Source of the DNA: Limnobacter parvus
GTDB taxonomy: Bacteria > Pseudomonadota > Gammaproteobacteria > Burkholderiales > Burkholderiaceae_B
Assembly: GCF_024623725.1 (NCBI RefSeq)
Contig: NZ_JANKHG010000014.1
Coordinates: 62,001-126,000, forward strand
DNA: 64,000 bases
Direction of reading: 5' to 3'
Every line of letters starts with the position of its first letter. Positions within the stretch are counted from its first letter, which is position 1. The notes under the pieces are model-generated. The model was not told where the DNA came from and did not search any database. It saw only the letters and a list, made by a program, of their open reading frames with translations. The translations under genes and the position numbers were made by a program. Of this stretch, positions 8,720 to 17,890 are shown in pieces.

Positions 8720-9934
8720 ATGTTGCATGCACTCGAAGTGCTCGCCCTTCGCATTTACATGGCCATTTTCAAAGTGGTTACTGCATTGATGCCGTTCAAA
8801 TGGCCCCGCATGTTTGAAGGAACCGATTCGTCTTTGGAATTGGTTCGGCACATGGCCAATGCTGGCCACCGCAATGTGTTGGTGGTCACCGATGCCGTGC
8901 TGATGAAACTGGGTGTGCTCGACAAAATCAAAACCGAGCTTGAAACGCAGGGTGTTAAATATGTGGTGTACGACGGCGTAGAACCCAACCCCACAGTTGA
9001 ACAAATTGAGGCGGGCTACCGCATGCTTTCCGAAAACGGCTGCCAGGCCATCTTGGCCGTGGGCGGTGGAAGCCCTATTGATGCGGCAAAAATGATTGGT
9101 GCACGCGCCAAAAACAACAAGCCTGTTTTAAAACTGACAGGCCTGCTGCGAGTACACAAAGGGATGATCCCGCTGTTTGCAGTGCCCACCACCGCAGGCA
9201 CTGGTGCCGAGGTAACCATTGCCGCTGTGGTCAGCGACACGGTGAACAAACGCAAAGTGGCAGCAATGGACATCCGCTTGCTACCCACCGCCGCTGCGCT
9301 GGATGGCGCGCTGATGGTGGGCCTGCCTGCACACATTACTTCAGCCACAGGCATGGACGCACTGACGCACGCAGTAGAGGCTTTTGTGTCCCGCAACGCC
9401 ACCAAAAAAACAAGCGCACAATCACTGGAGGCCACGCAACTGGTAATGAAGTACCTGGAAACTGCGGTGGCCGAGGGTAGCAACCTGGAAGCGCGACAGA
9501 AAATGGCACGTGCATCACACCTTGCCGGAATCGCCTTTACGCAGGCGGGCGTGGGCTACGTGCATGGCATTGCCCACAAATTCGGTGCGCTGTACCACAC
9601 GCCACACGGTTTGGCCAACGCGATAGTAATGCCACACGTGCTGGACTATTCACTGCCCAACTGTGCCGACCGCCTGGCCATTTTGGCCCGCGCCTGCAAC
9701 ATTGGCGACAAGGGTGCGGACGATGTGCACCTGGCCCGCGCATTCATTGCCCGCATCCGCGAAATGAACGAAAAGTTTGGAATTCCAACCCAACTGCCAG
9801 CCTTAAAAGCGGCCGACATTCCCGATGTGGCCCGGTCTGCAATTGCAGAGGCCCGGTTCACCTATGCCGTGCCCCGCTACATGAGCCAGCCCGTGGCGGA
9901 GGCGGTGATCAAAAACCTACTGCCTAGGCAATGA
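8720..9934 (+). CDS. Iron-containing (group III) alcohol dehydrogenase
   Basis: The 404-residue protein has the NAD(P)-binding GGGSPIDAAK motif, the TTAGTGAEVT segment, and the metal-binding region around HITSATGMDALTHAVEAF and GIAHKFGALYHTPHGLANA, where His residues and an upstream Asp bind Fe(II). These enzymes interconvert alcohols and aldehydes. The N-terminal 25 residues (ALEVLALRIYMAIFK) are somewhat hydrophobic and precede the usual start of the domain. An AGGAG site at 8708-8712 supports the ATG at 8720. The substrate is not predictable from sequence. Divergently transcribed from the TonB receptor with 176 bases between. Confidence 0.92.
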   Translation: MLHALEVLALRIYMAIFKVVTALMPFKWPRMFEGTDSSLELVRHMANAGHRNVLVVTDAVLMKLGVLDKIKTELETQGVKYVVYDGVEPNPTVEQIEAGYRMLSENGCQAILAVGGGSPIDAAKMIGARAKNNKPVLKLTGLLRVHKGMIPLFAVPTTAGTGAEVTIAAVVSDTVNKRKVAAMDIRLLPTAAALDGALMVGLPAHITSATGMDALTHAVEAFVSRNATKKTSAQSLEATQLVMKYLETAVAEGSNLEARQKMARASHLAGIAFTQAGVGYVHGIAHKFGALYHTPHGLANAIVMPHVLDYSLPNCADRLAILARACNIGDKGADDVHLARAFIARIREMNEKFGIPTQLPALKAADIPDVARSAIAEARFTYAVPRYMSQPVAEAVIKNLLPRQ

Positions 9935-9992
9935 AAACAGTTTGAAAACTCCTGATCTCCGTGCTGACTGAATATTATATTTTTGTGACCCT

Positions 9993-10017
9993 GTAACTTT
10001 CTTCATGCACTAACGAT
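9993..10017 (+). promoter_or_regulatory. Possible ECF-type promoter before the catalase-like gene
   Basis: GTAACT at 9993-9998 and CGAT at 10014-10017 are separated by 15 bases and lie about 75 bases before the start of the exported catalase-like gene. This resembles the two-block promoters used by some extracytoplasmic-function sigma factors (GTAAC/GGAAC plus CGAA/CGTT type). It is a pattern match only. No sigma-factor gene is adjacent. Confidence 0.2.
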
Positions 10018-10090
10018 CTATAGCGTAACTCCGCCTGTATTCCTGGGTGGATTGCACCGTAGACGTTTACATCAAAAAAGGATTCAGGAA

Positions 10091-11092
10091 ATGAAAACAG
10101 CACTTGGTTTGGCAGTTGTGGCCGCATTGGCCGCCCTTGGTACACAATCGGCAGTCGCTCAAACAGCAATACCCAGCGAACCTGCGAATGCGGTCAACTT
10201 GGTGGATGGCCTGGAAGGTGTGTTTGGCACCCACGCGGGTTTCAGACGTTCCGGCGCGCGCGGTGTGTGCGCAACAGGTGAATTTGTTGGCAACAAGGCC
10301 GGCGCTGCCCTGTCGAAGGCCTCCGTGTTTTCTGGAAAAGCCGTTCCTGTGACTTTGCGTTTCTCGATTGGCGGTGGCAATCCGAATGCGCCGGAAAATG
10401 GCAAAGGTGTTCGCGGACTGGCAGCACAGTTTGATTTGCCCAACGGCGAACAATGGCTGATGGCCAATATTTCGGCACCCTTTTTTACTGCAGCAACACC
10501 AGATGGTTTCCTGGCCTTTCTTGAGGCACGCAAGCCCGACCCAGCAACCAAAAAACCCGACCCCGCGAAAATTGCAGCCGCCGCCGCAAAATACCCTGAC
10601 TTCAAACCACAAATGGAATGGGTCGCCAAAACCGGCGTACCTGCCAGTTATGGCACCGTGAACTATTGGGGCGCCAATGCATTCAAATTCACCAATGCTG
10701 CCGGGAAGACGCAATTCGCGCGCTGGATGTTCGTGCCGGTTGGCGGCCAGCATTTTATTCCGGACAACAAACTGGCTGATCATGCCAAGGTATTTTTGGC
10801 CGATGAATTAAAAGGTCGTGTGTCCCAAATTCCGGTGGAATTTGATTTTGTACTGCAGCTGGCGCAGGCCGGTGACCCCACCGACAATGCCACAGTGGCG
10901 TGGCCAGATGACCGCAAACAAGTGGTTGCGGGTCGATTGAAAGTAACCGCAGTAAGCGACAAGAGCACCTGCGATGGGATCAACTTCAACCCGCTGGTGC
11001 TGCCCACTGGAATTGAACCATCCGATGACCCATTGTTGGCCGCGCGTGCTGGAAGTTACGCCGTGTCTCAAGGTCGTCGTTTGGCACAATAA
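10091..11092 (+). CDS. Exported catalase-related peroxidase (SrpA-like)
   Basis: The ATG at 10091 follows a TCAGGAA site and begins a clear signal peptide (TALGLAVVAALAALGTQSAVAQ), giving a 333-residue precursor, shorter than monofunctional catalases (about 480). Catalase features are present: GTHAGFRRSGARGVCATGEF with the distal His, the VTLRFSIGGG block, and the proximal haem-ligand Tyr near the C-terminus in LAARAGSYAVSQGRRLAQ. This is the small, periplasmic catalase-like haem peroxidase family, which generally has peroxidase rather than strong catalase activity. It likely detoxifies peroxide in the periplasm. It is followed by a terminator, then a nitroreductase gene. Confidence 0.9.
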   Translation: MKTALGLAVVAALAALGTQSAVAQTAIPSEPANAVNLVDGLEGVFGTHAGFRRSGARGVCATGEFVGNKAGAALSKASVFSGKAVPVTLRFSIGGGNPNAPENGKGVRGLAAQFDLPNGEQWLMANISAPFFTAATPDGFLAFLEARKPDPATKKPDPAKIAAAAAKYPDFKPQMEWVAKTGVPASYGTVNYWGANAFKFTNAAGKTQFARWMFVPVGGQHFIPDNKLADHAKVFLADELKGRVSQIPVEFDFVLQLAQAGDPTDNATVAWPDDRKQVVAGRLKVTAVSDKSTCDGINFNPLVLPTGIEPSDDPLLAARAGSYAVSQGRRLAQ

Positions 11093-11121
11093 ACAGCATC
11101 CCTTTTAGCCTGTACACTGAG

Positions 11122-11153
11122 AGCCGGAGCCCAAATGGGTTACCGGCTTTTTT
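11122..11153 (+). terminator. Rho-independent terminator after the catalase-like gene
   Basis: The inverted repeat AGCCGG (11122-11127) and CCGGCT (11143-11148), with an inner CCCA/TGGG pair, is followed by a run of six T. It ends transcription of the catalase-like gene. Confidence 0.85.
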
Positions 11154-11176
11154 ATGCAGAACACACGGAGTAGTAC

Positions 11177-11779
11177 ATGGAATTATTTGACGCCATTTAT
11201 CAACGACGCGCCATTAAGGCGTTCGACCCTGAATACAACATTCCCGCAGACGACGAGAAAAAATTGTTCGAGGCGGCAATCCAAGCGCCAACCAGTTTCA
11301 ACATCCAACATTGGCGCTTTGTGGTGGTGCGCGACAAAGCGTTGCGTGCAGAAATGCGCAAACTGGGCAATGACCAAGCGCAAATCACGGATTCATCTTT
11401 GCTGGTCATTATGACCGCCGACATGAAAGCCTGGGAGAAAAACCCCTCGCGATACTGGGCAGACGCACCCAAAGAAGTGGCGGATTTGTTGGTTGGATGG
11501 ATGGGGCCTTTCCATGAAGGTCGTGAGTGGCTGCAACGCGATGAAGCGCAACGATCGATTGGTATGGCGATGCAAACCTTGATGCTGGCTGCCAAAGGCA
11601 TTGGCCTCGATTCCTGCCCCATGATTGGCTTCGACATTGAAGCGGTCGCCAACTTGATCAGATTGCCTGCTGACCACGCAATGGGCCCAATGGTGGCGAT
11701 TGGCAAGGGTACCAAAGCGCCTTGGCCAAAGCCGGGGCAACTCAGCTTGGAAGAAGTGGTGGTTAACAATAAGTTTTAA
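11177..11779 (+). CDS. Nitroreductase-family flavoprotein
   Basis: This 200-residue protein has the family's N-terminal FMN-contacting motif (IYQRRAIKAFDPEY) and the QAPTSFNIQHWRFVVVRD segment. The C-terminal block LGLDSC-type motif is seen as KGIGLDSCPMIGFD, followed by HAMGPMVAIGKG. Members are FMN-dependent NAD(P)H oxidoreductases acting on nitro compounds, quinones or unsaturated carbonyls. The ATG at 11177 is preceded by an ACGGAGTAGTAC ribosome site. It lies 24 bases after the terminator of the catalase-like gene and so has its own transcript. Substrate unknown. Confidence 0.92.
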   Translation: MELFDAIYQRRAIKAFDPEYNIPADDEKKLFEAAIQAPTSFNIQHWRFVVVRDKALRAEMRKLGNDQAQITDSSLLVIMTADMKAWEKNPSRYWADAPKEVADLLVGWMGPFHEGREWLQRDEAQRSIGMAMQTLMLAAKGIGLDSCPMIGFDIEAVANLIRLPADHAMGPMVAIGKGTKAPWPKPGQLSLEEVVVNNKF

Positions 11780-11807
11780 CGCCTGTTAAAACCAAACCAC
11801 CGCAGTT

Positions 11808-11831
11808 GCTGTGTCGCCAAGCCGACACAGC
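11808..11831. repeat. Perfect 9-base inverted repeat after the nitroreductase gene
   Basis: GCTGTGTCG and CGACACAGC are separated by six bases. No T-run follows on the plus strand, so it is either a weak terminator-type hairpin or a binding site in front of the ceramidase operon. Confidence 0.5.
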
Positions 11832-11915
11832 GGCCCGCTATTGCCAGTTGGCTGAATCTGCCCATTCTTGCACCCAGTAACACAGAAGGAGACATTCAAA
11901 AAAGAAGCACGCTGC

Positions 11916-14366
11916 ATGACACACCACTTTTCAAAACGCACGCTGAATTGTTCAGTGCTGCTGACCTGCCTTGCTTTGGCAGGCTGCCTGGGAGAAAGCA
12001 ACAACGCTTTTCAAATGAACGGGCGAACCAATCCGAATGAAAGTCAAGGGGCCAATGAATTTGTCGACGCCACTGGTTTGCAGTGTGCACTGACCGACCC
12101 CAACTTGCTGATTGGTGAAGGACAAGACAGCCCATCAATCAATCTGACCAGCACACCCAACAACAACACACAACCCAGCGTTGGCTTGAACAGTGGCGCT
12201 TGCAGCAACAACACCGCCTTCACCATGGGCACAGGTATTGTCGACATCACCGGCCCTGCAGCGGGTTCAGTGATGATGGGTTATGAAAGCCCCACCCACG
12301 CCACCCTTGGCCTGCACACGCGGCAGTTTTCACGGGCGTATGTGATTGGCTCGCCCTGCAATGGAAAACGCGTGGTGTATGTGGTCAACGACCTGGGCAT
12401 GATTTTCCATGCTGTGCGCCAAGGGGTGTTGAACCAAGTGGCAGCAGACACTGAACTGGCCGCGTTTTACGACGAACAAAACATCATGCTGAATGCCACC
12501 CACACCCACGCAGGGCCTGGTGGATATGCACATTTCGCAGCTTTCAATCTATTTCGCTTAGGCCACGATGAAGAGGTTTACAACTTCATTGTTGATGGCA
12601 TTGTAGAAGCCATTCGCCGGGCGCATGCCAACTTGCAAGCCAACCCCGAACCCGGGCGCTTGCTGGTCAACAACGGCGAACTGCTAAATGCCAATGTGAA
12701 CCGCTCTGCCATTGCTTACGACCAAAACCCGCAGGAAGAACGCAACCAATATTTAAACCAGCGCGGTGAAAGCCAGAATGTAAACAAGGAAATGGCACTG
12801 TTGAAACTGCGCCGTGGCGATGGTACCCCGATTGGACAAATCAACTGGTTTGGCGTGCACCCCACGACCACGGGCAATACCAACCCGCTAATTTCCGCCG
12901 ACAACAAAGGTTGGGCATCGCTTGCATTCGAAAAGCTGATGGGCACGCGGTATGAAGCGCCTTCCGGTGAAGACACATTCGTGGCGGCATTTGCGCAAAC
13001 CGATGAGGGCGACAGCAGCCCCAATATTTTCTTCAAAGACAAACCCTTTGAAGAACGCGGTGGTTCTACTGATGAATTGAAAGCAGTCGAAATCAACGGC
13101 AGTAAGCAACTGGCCCGTGCATTAACGCTGTACCGCGATGCGAACCAGTTGGTGAAGGGCGGCGTGAACTTCGCGCAATTCCACGTGAAAATGGATGAAG
13201 TTGAAATTACTGACCCCGTGGTGCTGAATTCACTTCGCCACCCGGAATCGCTGAACGATGCTGTGAAGAAAACCTGCACCGCCGCCATGGGTGTTTCATT
13301 TGGTGCAGGCGCTGAAGATGGCCCTGGCCCCACCGTGGAGGGCGCAAGTTGCAATGACCGAACCGATCCGGGTCGATTGACCCGTGACCTGGCTGCTTTG
13401 GCCGCTGGCAAACTGCCGCCTGAGGTGCTGGCCACCGCCGTGTTGTGTAACGTCAGTGCCCTGCCTTTTGATGCTGTGCCGGTGGGCGTTGACCTGGCCT
13501 GCCACGCTGAAAAGCCCGTGCTGTTTGTATTGGGTGCACCGCTGAATTTAAGCAACGATGTGTTGCCCTTCCAGTTGTTCACCATTGGCAATGTCGCGGT
13601 GTTGGGCCTGCCTTGGGAAATTACCACGATGGCGGGCCGCCGCATTCGCCAAACTGTGCTGGAAGTACTGGAACCACAAGGGATTGACCAAGTCATTATC
13701 AGTGGCTTAAGCAATGACTTTGTGAATTACCTGACCACGCGCGAAGAATACTCAATTCAACAATACGAAGGTGCATCGACCCAATTCGGCCCGTGGACAC
13801 TGGCTGCTGTGCAACAAGAAAGCCGCAGGTTGGCCATGTCCATGACCACGCTGAGCCAGCCACCCGCGGGCCCACCCCGCACGGTGACCAGCAACCCGAT
13901 CCCGCGCCCGCCGTATATTCCTTTTGATCAGGCACCGGGCGCTGCATTTGGCGATGTACTGGCACAGCCCGCCCCCACAGTGGCCGCTGGCAATACAGTG
14001 ACTGCGCAATTTCAAAGTGCCCACCCGCGCAACATGAAAACCCGTGGGTTGGCCCTTGTGGAAGTGGAACGAATGAATGCACAAGGCGAATGGGAAACCT
14101 TCACCCACGACCGCTCGGCTGAACTGATTTTCCGCTGGCAGCCTTTCGAAGCAACGCCCTACTTAAGCCCGGTTCCGCTGGCTGGTTTTGTGTCCACTGC
14201 GCTGGCTGAATGGAAAATTCCTGCAAACACACCCGCAGGTAAATATCGAATCAAACATAGGGGTGTCGCTGTGCCAGCAGGATCGCCCGAAGCATTCGAA
14301 GGTGTCAGCGAAGCATTTGATGTAACGGCCACCGGGGCCACATGCAGCGACGGGAGGATGTTGTGA
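11916..14366 (+). CDS. Neutral/alkaline ceramidase-family lipoprotein
   Basis: The ATG at 11916 starts a lipoprotein signal (CSVLLTCLALAGC). An upstream in-frame TTG at 11868 would bury this signal. The 816-residue product matches neutral ceramidases: GTGIVDITGPAAGSVMMGY, LNATHTHAGPGGY with the zinc-binding His pair, NVNRSAIAYDQNP, a GDSSPN segment equivalent to the Ser-nucleophile region, and a C-terminal immunoglobulin-like domain. Such enzymes cleave ceramide into sphingosine and fatty acid. Burkholderiales generally do not make ceramide in quantity, so the substrate is probably of eukaryotic or environmental origin. Its stop overlaps the next start (GTGA), showing coupling to the DUF3089 gene. 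Confidence 0.92.
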   Translation: MTHHFSKRTLNCSVLLTCLALAGCLGESNNAFQMNGRTNPNESQGANEFVDATGLQCALTDPNLLIGEGQDSPSINLTSTPNNNTQPSVGLNSGACSNNTAFTMGTGIVDITGPAAGSVMMGYESPTHATLGLHTRQFSRAYVIGSPCNGKRVVYVVNDLGMIFHAVRQGVLNQVAADTELAAFYDEQNIMLNATHTHAGPGGYAHFAAFNLFRLGHDEEVYNFIVDGIVEAIRRAHANLQANPEPGRLLVNNGELLNANVNRSAIAYDQNPQEERNQYLNQRGESQNVNKEMALLKLRRGDGTPIGQINWFGVHPTTTGNTNPLISADNKGWASLAFEKLMGTRYEAPSGEDTFVAAFAQTDEGDSSPNIFFKDKPFEERGGSTDELKAVEINGSKQLARALTLYRDANQLVKGGVNFAQFHVKMDEVEITDPVVLNSLRHPESLNDAVKKTCTAAMGVSFGAGAEDGPGPTVEGASCNDRTDPGRLTRDLAALAAGKLPPEVLATAVLCNVSALPFDAVPVGVDLACHAEKPVLFVLGAPLNLSNDVLPFQLFTIGNVAVLGLPWEITTMAGRRIRQTVLEVLEPQGIDQVIISGLSNDFVNYLTTREEYSIQQYEGASTQFGPWTLAAVQQESRRLAMSMTTLSQPPAGPPRTVTSNPIPRPPYIPFDQAPGAAFGDVLAQPAPTVAAGNTVTAQFQSAHPRNMKTRGLALVEVERMNAQGEWETFTHDRSAELIFRWQPFEATPYLSPVPLAGFVSTALAEWKIPANTPAGKYRIKHRGVAVPAGSPEAFEGVSEAFDVTATGATCSDGRML

Positions 14367-15628
14367 TTCATCGGTTTTTAATCAGCGTTGCAACCACATC
14401 AATTCTGCTATCTGCCTGCGGTGGCGATTCCAGCAACGGCAGCACAAACACACGCGTGGGCGCAAGCGCAGCCAACGTCACCAATCCGTTTCCTGGCTAC
14501 CAAAGCACTTTGTACACAGGCACCAGCAATTGGCTTTGCCACCCGGATTTGTTTGGCAACAGCAATGTGTGCAACGGCAACTTTGACAGCACTGTTGTGG
14601 CGGCCGATGCCACCGCCATCCCACTGACCTACACACCCGCAACCGAACCCCCAGTGGATTGCTTCTACGTGTACCCCACCACCAGCATCGACCTGGCTGG
14701 CAATTCAGATTTGAATGACGATTTGCAAGAGCAACAAACCACCGCCTTGCAATTCGGAAGGTACGGCGAAGTGTGCAGGCAGTTTGCGCCTGTGTACCGG
14801 CAACGCACATTGACAGCACTGGGACTGACCACCTTTACAGGCGCGCTGGGCGGCATTGACATTGCACCCAACGCCGGTGAAGTGGCTTATGCCGATGTGC
14901 TGGACGCATTCAAGGAATACATCGCCAACCAAAGCGAAGGACGTGGATTTATTTTGGTTGGGCATTCTCAAGGTTCAGGAATTTTGCGCAGGCTGATTGC
15001 CGAAGAAATTGAAACCCGGCCCGAGTTGCTACGCCGCCTGATCGCAGCCCACATTCCTGGCACCAATGTGCTGGTGCCCACGGGTCAAAATGTGGGAGCT
15101 TCCTTTCAACAAGTGCCTGCCTGCCGCAGCGCAAACCAGATTGGCTGCGTGGTGGCGTATGTAACGTACCGTGCAGGCGACCCCCAGCTTGAAGACCCGC
15201 GCTTTGGTTTGAGTGCAGAAGAAGGCACACAAGCACTTTGTACCAACCCGGCCGCACTGGCTGGCGGTCAGGCTGATTTGTTTCCCATCATTCCTCGCCA
15301 GCAACCACCCGTGTTCCGGGTTCTGTTAATTCCCCGCGGGCCTGGCGGCCCGTATGTCAACCCCATAAGTAACCTGACCATTCCCACGCCCTACTATTCC
15401 ATACCGGGCCAGGTGAAAGGGGAATGCAAAGTTGGTCCAAATGGGGTCAGTTACCTAGAGGCCAGCATTGTGGCCGACCCCGATGATCCCCGCGCAGACG
15501 ATTACCCCGGCGAATTCATTGGTGGCACTAACTGGGGCTTTCATCTGATTGATGTGTCAATTGCCCAGGGCGACCTGGTGCGGCTTGCCCAGCGACAGGC
15601 CAATGCGTGGCTTAACGCAGCGCGCTAG
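14363..15628 (+). CDS. DUF3089 alpha/beta-hydrolase-like lipoprotein
   Basis: I choose the GTG at 14363, which overlaps the ceramidase stop by four bases and is preceded by GGGAGG six bases upstream. It starts IHRFLISVATTSILLSAC, a lipoprotein signal. The 421-residue product has DCFYVYPTTSIDL and the lipase-type elbow VGHSQGSGIL, both hallmarks of DUF3089, a family related to alpha/beta-hydrolases with Ser nucleophile. A late GGTNWGFHLIDVSIAQGDL segment would carry the catalytic His. It probably hydrolyses an ester. Cotranscription with the ceramidase suggests a lipid-related substrate (inference). Confidence 0.88.
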   Translation: MIHRFLISVATTSILLSACGGDSSNGSTNTRVGASAANVTNPFPGYQSTLYTGTSNWLCHPDLFGNSNVCNGNFDSTVVAADATAIPLTYTPATEPPVDCFYVYPTTSIDLAGNSDLNDDLQEQQTTALQFGRYGEVCRQFAPVYRQRTLTALGLTTFTGALGGIDIAPNAGEVAYADVLDAFKEYIANQSEGRGFILVGHSQGSGILRRLIAEEIETRPELLRRLIAAHIPGTNVLVPTGQNVGASFQQVPACRSANQIGCVVAYVTYRAGDPQLEDPRFGLSAEEGTQALCTNPAALAGGQADLFPIIPRQQPPVFRVLLIPRGPGGPYVNPISNLTIPTPYYSIPGQVKGECKVGPNGVSYLEASIVADPDDPRADDYPGEFIGGTNWGFHLIDVSIAQGDLVRLAQRQANAWLNAAR

Positions 15629-15677
15629 AGCGCTCACCTTGACTTCATCGAATTGCAATGTGATCTGCCTACACTGA

Positions 15678-15721
15678 GCGCGTCGAGTTTTTAACTCGGT
15701 GCGCGCGAACCCTTTGTTCGC
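15678..15721. repeat. Two adjacent hairpins before the nucleotidase gene
   Basis: A first hairpin has GCGCG-T-CGAGTT (15678-15689) pairing with AACTCG-GTG-CGCGC (15693-15706), and a second has GCGAAC (15705-15710) pairing with GTTCGC (15716-15721). They share bases, so they are mutually exclusive in part. They lie 31 to 75 bases before the nucleotidase start codon. No T-run follows. Confidence 0.45.
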
Positions 15722-15752
15722 AATCCTCAGTCGTATCAAGGAAGTTGCAACC

Positions 15753-17870
15753 ATGTACAAATTACACAGCAAATGGCTGGCAGGCGGTGCTTTCTCGCTG
15801 CTGGCCCTTTTGGCAGCCTGTTCATCCGACAATGCCACCCCAGTGGCTCCAATTCCGGAAGCCGAATTCACCTTACAAATGCTGCACTTCGCAGATGCCG
15901 ATGGCGACGACAACCAGGCTTTGAACAGCGTGGCGAACATGTCGGGCCTGATCAGCAGCTTCCGCGCTGAAATGCCAGACAACACACTGGTGCTGAGTTC
16001 AGGCGACAACCTGATTCCTGGCCCACGCCTTTCTGCCTCTGAAGACGCAACCCTGACAAACGTGTTCCGCACCGCGCGGGGCATCAATACCCTGCGTGCA
16101 TCGATTGGACGCGCCGACATCGCATTTCTGGACGCCATGGGCGTTCAAGCCTCTGCCTTGGGCAACCATGACCTGGATTTGGGCACCTCGGAATTCCGTA
16201 CCATTTTTGGTGCAGACATTCGAGACCTACCTGCCACTCCTGATCCCGACGACCGGGACATCCGTTGGGATGGTGGCCGCTTCCCCTACCTGTCATTCAA
16301 TGCAGATTTTTCGGCCGATGCAAACCTTGCGGGCAACCTAAATGCCTCGCCCACATTCATTGTTCCGAATGGTGAAACCACTCAAGCCGCTGCTGGCCGT
16401 TTGACTGGGTGGGTAACCGCCACAGTCGATGGCGAAACCATCGGCATTATTGGTGCCAGTTCACCCACATTTCCGCAAATTACTTCCTCGGGCGGCATTA
16501 CGTTCGATGGTGGTAACTCAAGCGGCAGTGTAGTCATTGCCGACTTGATTGCATCCATTCAAACCGGTGTGGACGAAATGACTGCAGCGGGCATCGACAA
16601 AATCATTTTGTTGTCGCACATGCAGCAGATCAGTGTTGAAGAACAACTGGCTGCCGGTCTGCGCAACGTTGACATTATTGTGGCCGGTGGTTCCAACACG
16701 CGCTTGGGCAATAGCCGCCTGCGCGCAGGCGAGGCATCACAGGGCGAATACCCACGCATTATCCAATCGCCCACCAACCCGGTGGCCTTGGTAAACGTGG
16801 ATGGCGATTACAAGTACCTGGGTAGACTGGTTGCACCGTTTGATGCAGATGGCCAAATTATTCCCCAGCTAATCGACCGAACCGTGTCTGACGCTTATGC
16901 AACCAGCCCAAGCGACGACACCGCTGGCGGTGTCACTCCGATTCCGGAAGTGGTGGCAATTCGCGACGCGTTGCGAAATGTAATTACCGCCAAAGATGGC
17001 AATGTGCTTGGCACGTCGGAAGTGTATCTGGATGGTCGCCGCACTTCGGTGCGAACCGAGGAAACCAACCTGGGCAATGCATCTTCTGATGCGAACCTGG
17101 CTTACGCCCAGCTGTTTGATGCAACCGCGGTTATTTCTTTGAAAAACGGCGGTGGTATTCGTTCCGACATCGGTTTCATTGAAACCTTGCCAGGCTCTAC
17201 CACCACCACATTCAAACCCATTGCCGCAAACCCCGGCATTCGTGAAGAAGGTGAAGTGTCGCAGCTGGCAATTGAAAACTCGCTGCGATTCAACAACGGC
17301 CTGGTTGTCATTGACGTTACCGCCACACGTTTGAAAGAATTGCTGGAACACGGTGTTGCAGCAGTTGCACCGGGTGCTACACCTGGCCAGTTTCCGCAAA
17401 TTGGTGGTTTTTCATTCAGCTTTGACGCTACTCGTGCAGCGCGCATGGTGGGTGCTGCGGGTTCCGCAGCCGACGGCACGGGCAGCCGCATTCGTACGGT
17501 AAAAGTGGGCAACGACATTGTGGTACAAAACGGAGCGCTGCAAGGTGACCCGAACCGCATTTTCCGCCTGGTTACGCTGAACTTCCTGGCAAATATTTCG
17601 GGAACAACCAGCCTTGGGGGCGACAATTACCCATTCCCATTGCTGGCTGACCAAAACCGTTTGAGCCTGGATGTAGCTCCTGCACTTGACCCGATCGCCT
17701 TCACTGCGGGGAATACTTTTGCAGCCAAGGGTTCCGAGCAAGACGCCTTTGCACGCTTCTTGCGCCAGTTCACCGATGTAGCGCCGTTCAACTTGCCTGA
17801 AACACCAGCAAGCAACGACTTGCGTATTCAGAACCTGGCGATTCGCGCCGACACGGTGGCGGCCCAGTAA
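15753..17870 (+). CDS. 5'-nucleotidase-like metallophosphatase lipoprotein
   Basis: The ATG at 15753 follows AAGGAAG and starts a lipoprotein signal ending LLALLAAC. The 705-residue product has the calcineurin-like metallophosphatase domain: LQMLHFADADGD, LVLSSGDN, SALGNHDLDLG with the GNHE/D motif, LLSHMQQ and VAGGSNTRLG. It is followed by the 5'-nucleotidase C-terminal domain (ISLKNGGGIRSDI, and FNNGLVVIDVTATRLKELLEHG). Typical UshA-like proteins dephosphorylate nucleotides outside the cytoplasm. The first metal motif is D-A-D rather than the usual D-x-H (LHFADADGD), which is known in a subset of the family. It follows the ceramidase/DUF3089 operon on the same strand by 124 bases. Confidence 0.9.
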   Translation: MYKLHSKWLAGGAFSLLALLAACSSDNATPVAPIPEAEFTLQMLHFADADGDDNQALNSVANMSGLISSFRAEMPDNTLVLSSGDNLIPGPRLSASEDATLTNVFRTARGINTLRASIGRADIAFLDAMGVQASALGNHDLDLGTSEFRTIFGADIRDLPATPDPDDRDIRWDGGRFPYLSFNADFSADANLAGNLNASPTFIVPNGETTQAAAGRLTGWVTATVDGETIGIIGASSPTFPQITSSGGITFDGGNSSGSVVIADLIASIQTGVDEMTAAGIDKIILLSHMQQISVEEQLAAGLRNVDIIVAGGSNTRLGNSRLRAGEASQGEYPRIIQSPTNPVALVNVDGDYKYLGRLVAPFDADGQIIPQLIDRTVSDAYATSPSDDTAGGVTPIPEVVAIRDALRNVITAKDGNVLGTSEVYLDGRRTSVRTEETNLGNASSDANLAYAQLFDATAVISLKNGGGIRSDIGFIETLPGSTTTTFKPIAANPGIREEGEVSQLAIENSLRFNNGLVVIDVTATRLKELLEHGVAAVAPGATPGQFPQIGGFSFSFDATRAARMVGAAGSAADGTGSRIRTVKVGNDIVVQNGALQGDPNRIFRLVTLNFLANISGTTSLGGDNYPFPLLADQNRLSLDVAPALDPIAFTAGNTFAAKGSEQDAFARFLRQFTDVAPFNLPETPASNDLRIQNLAIRADTVAAQ

Positions 17871-17890
17871 CAAGTCACATCCGCAGTGCT

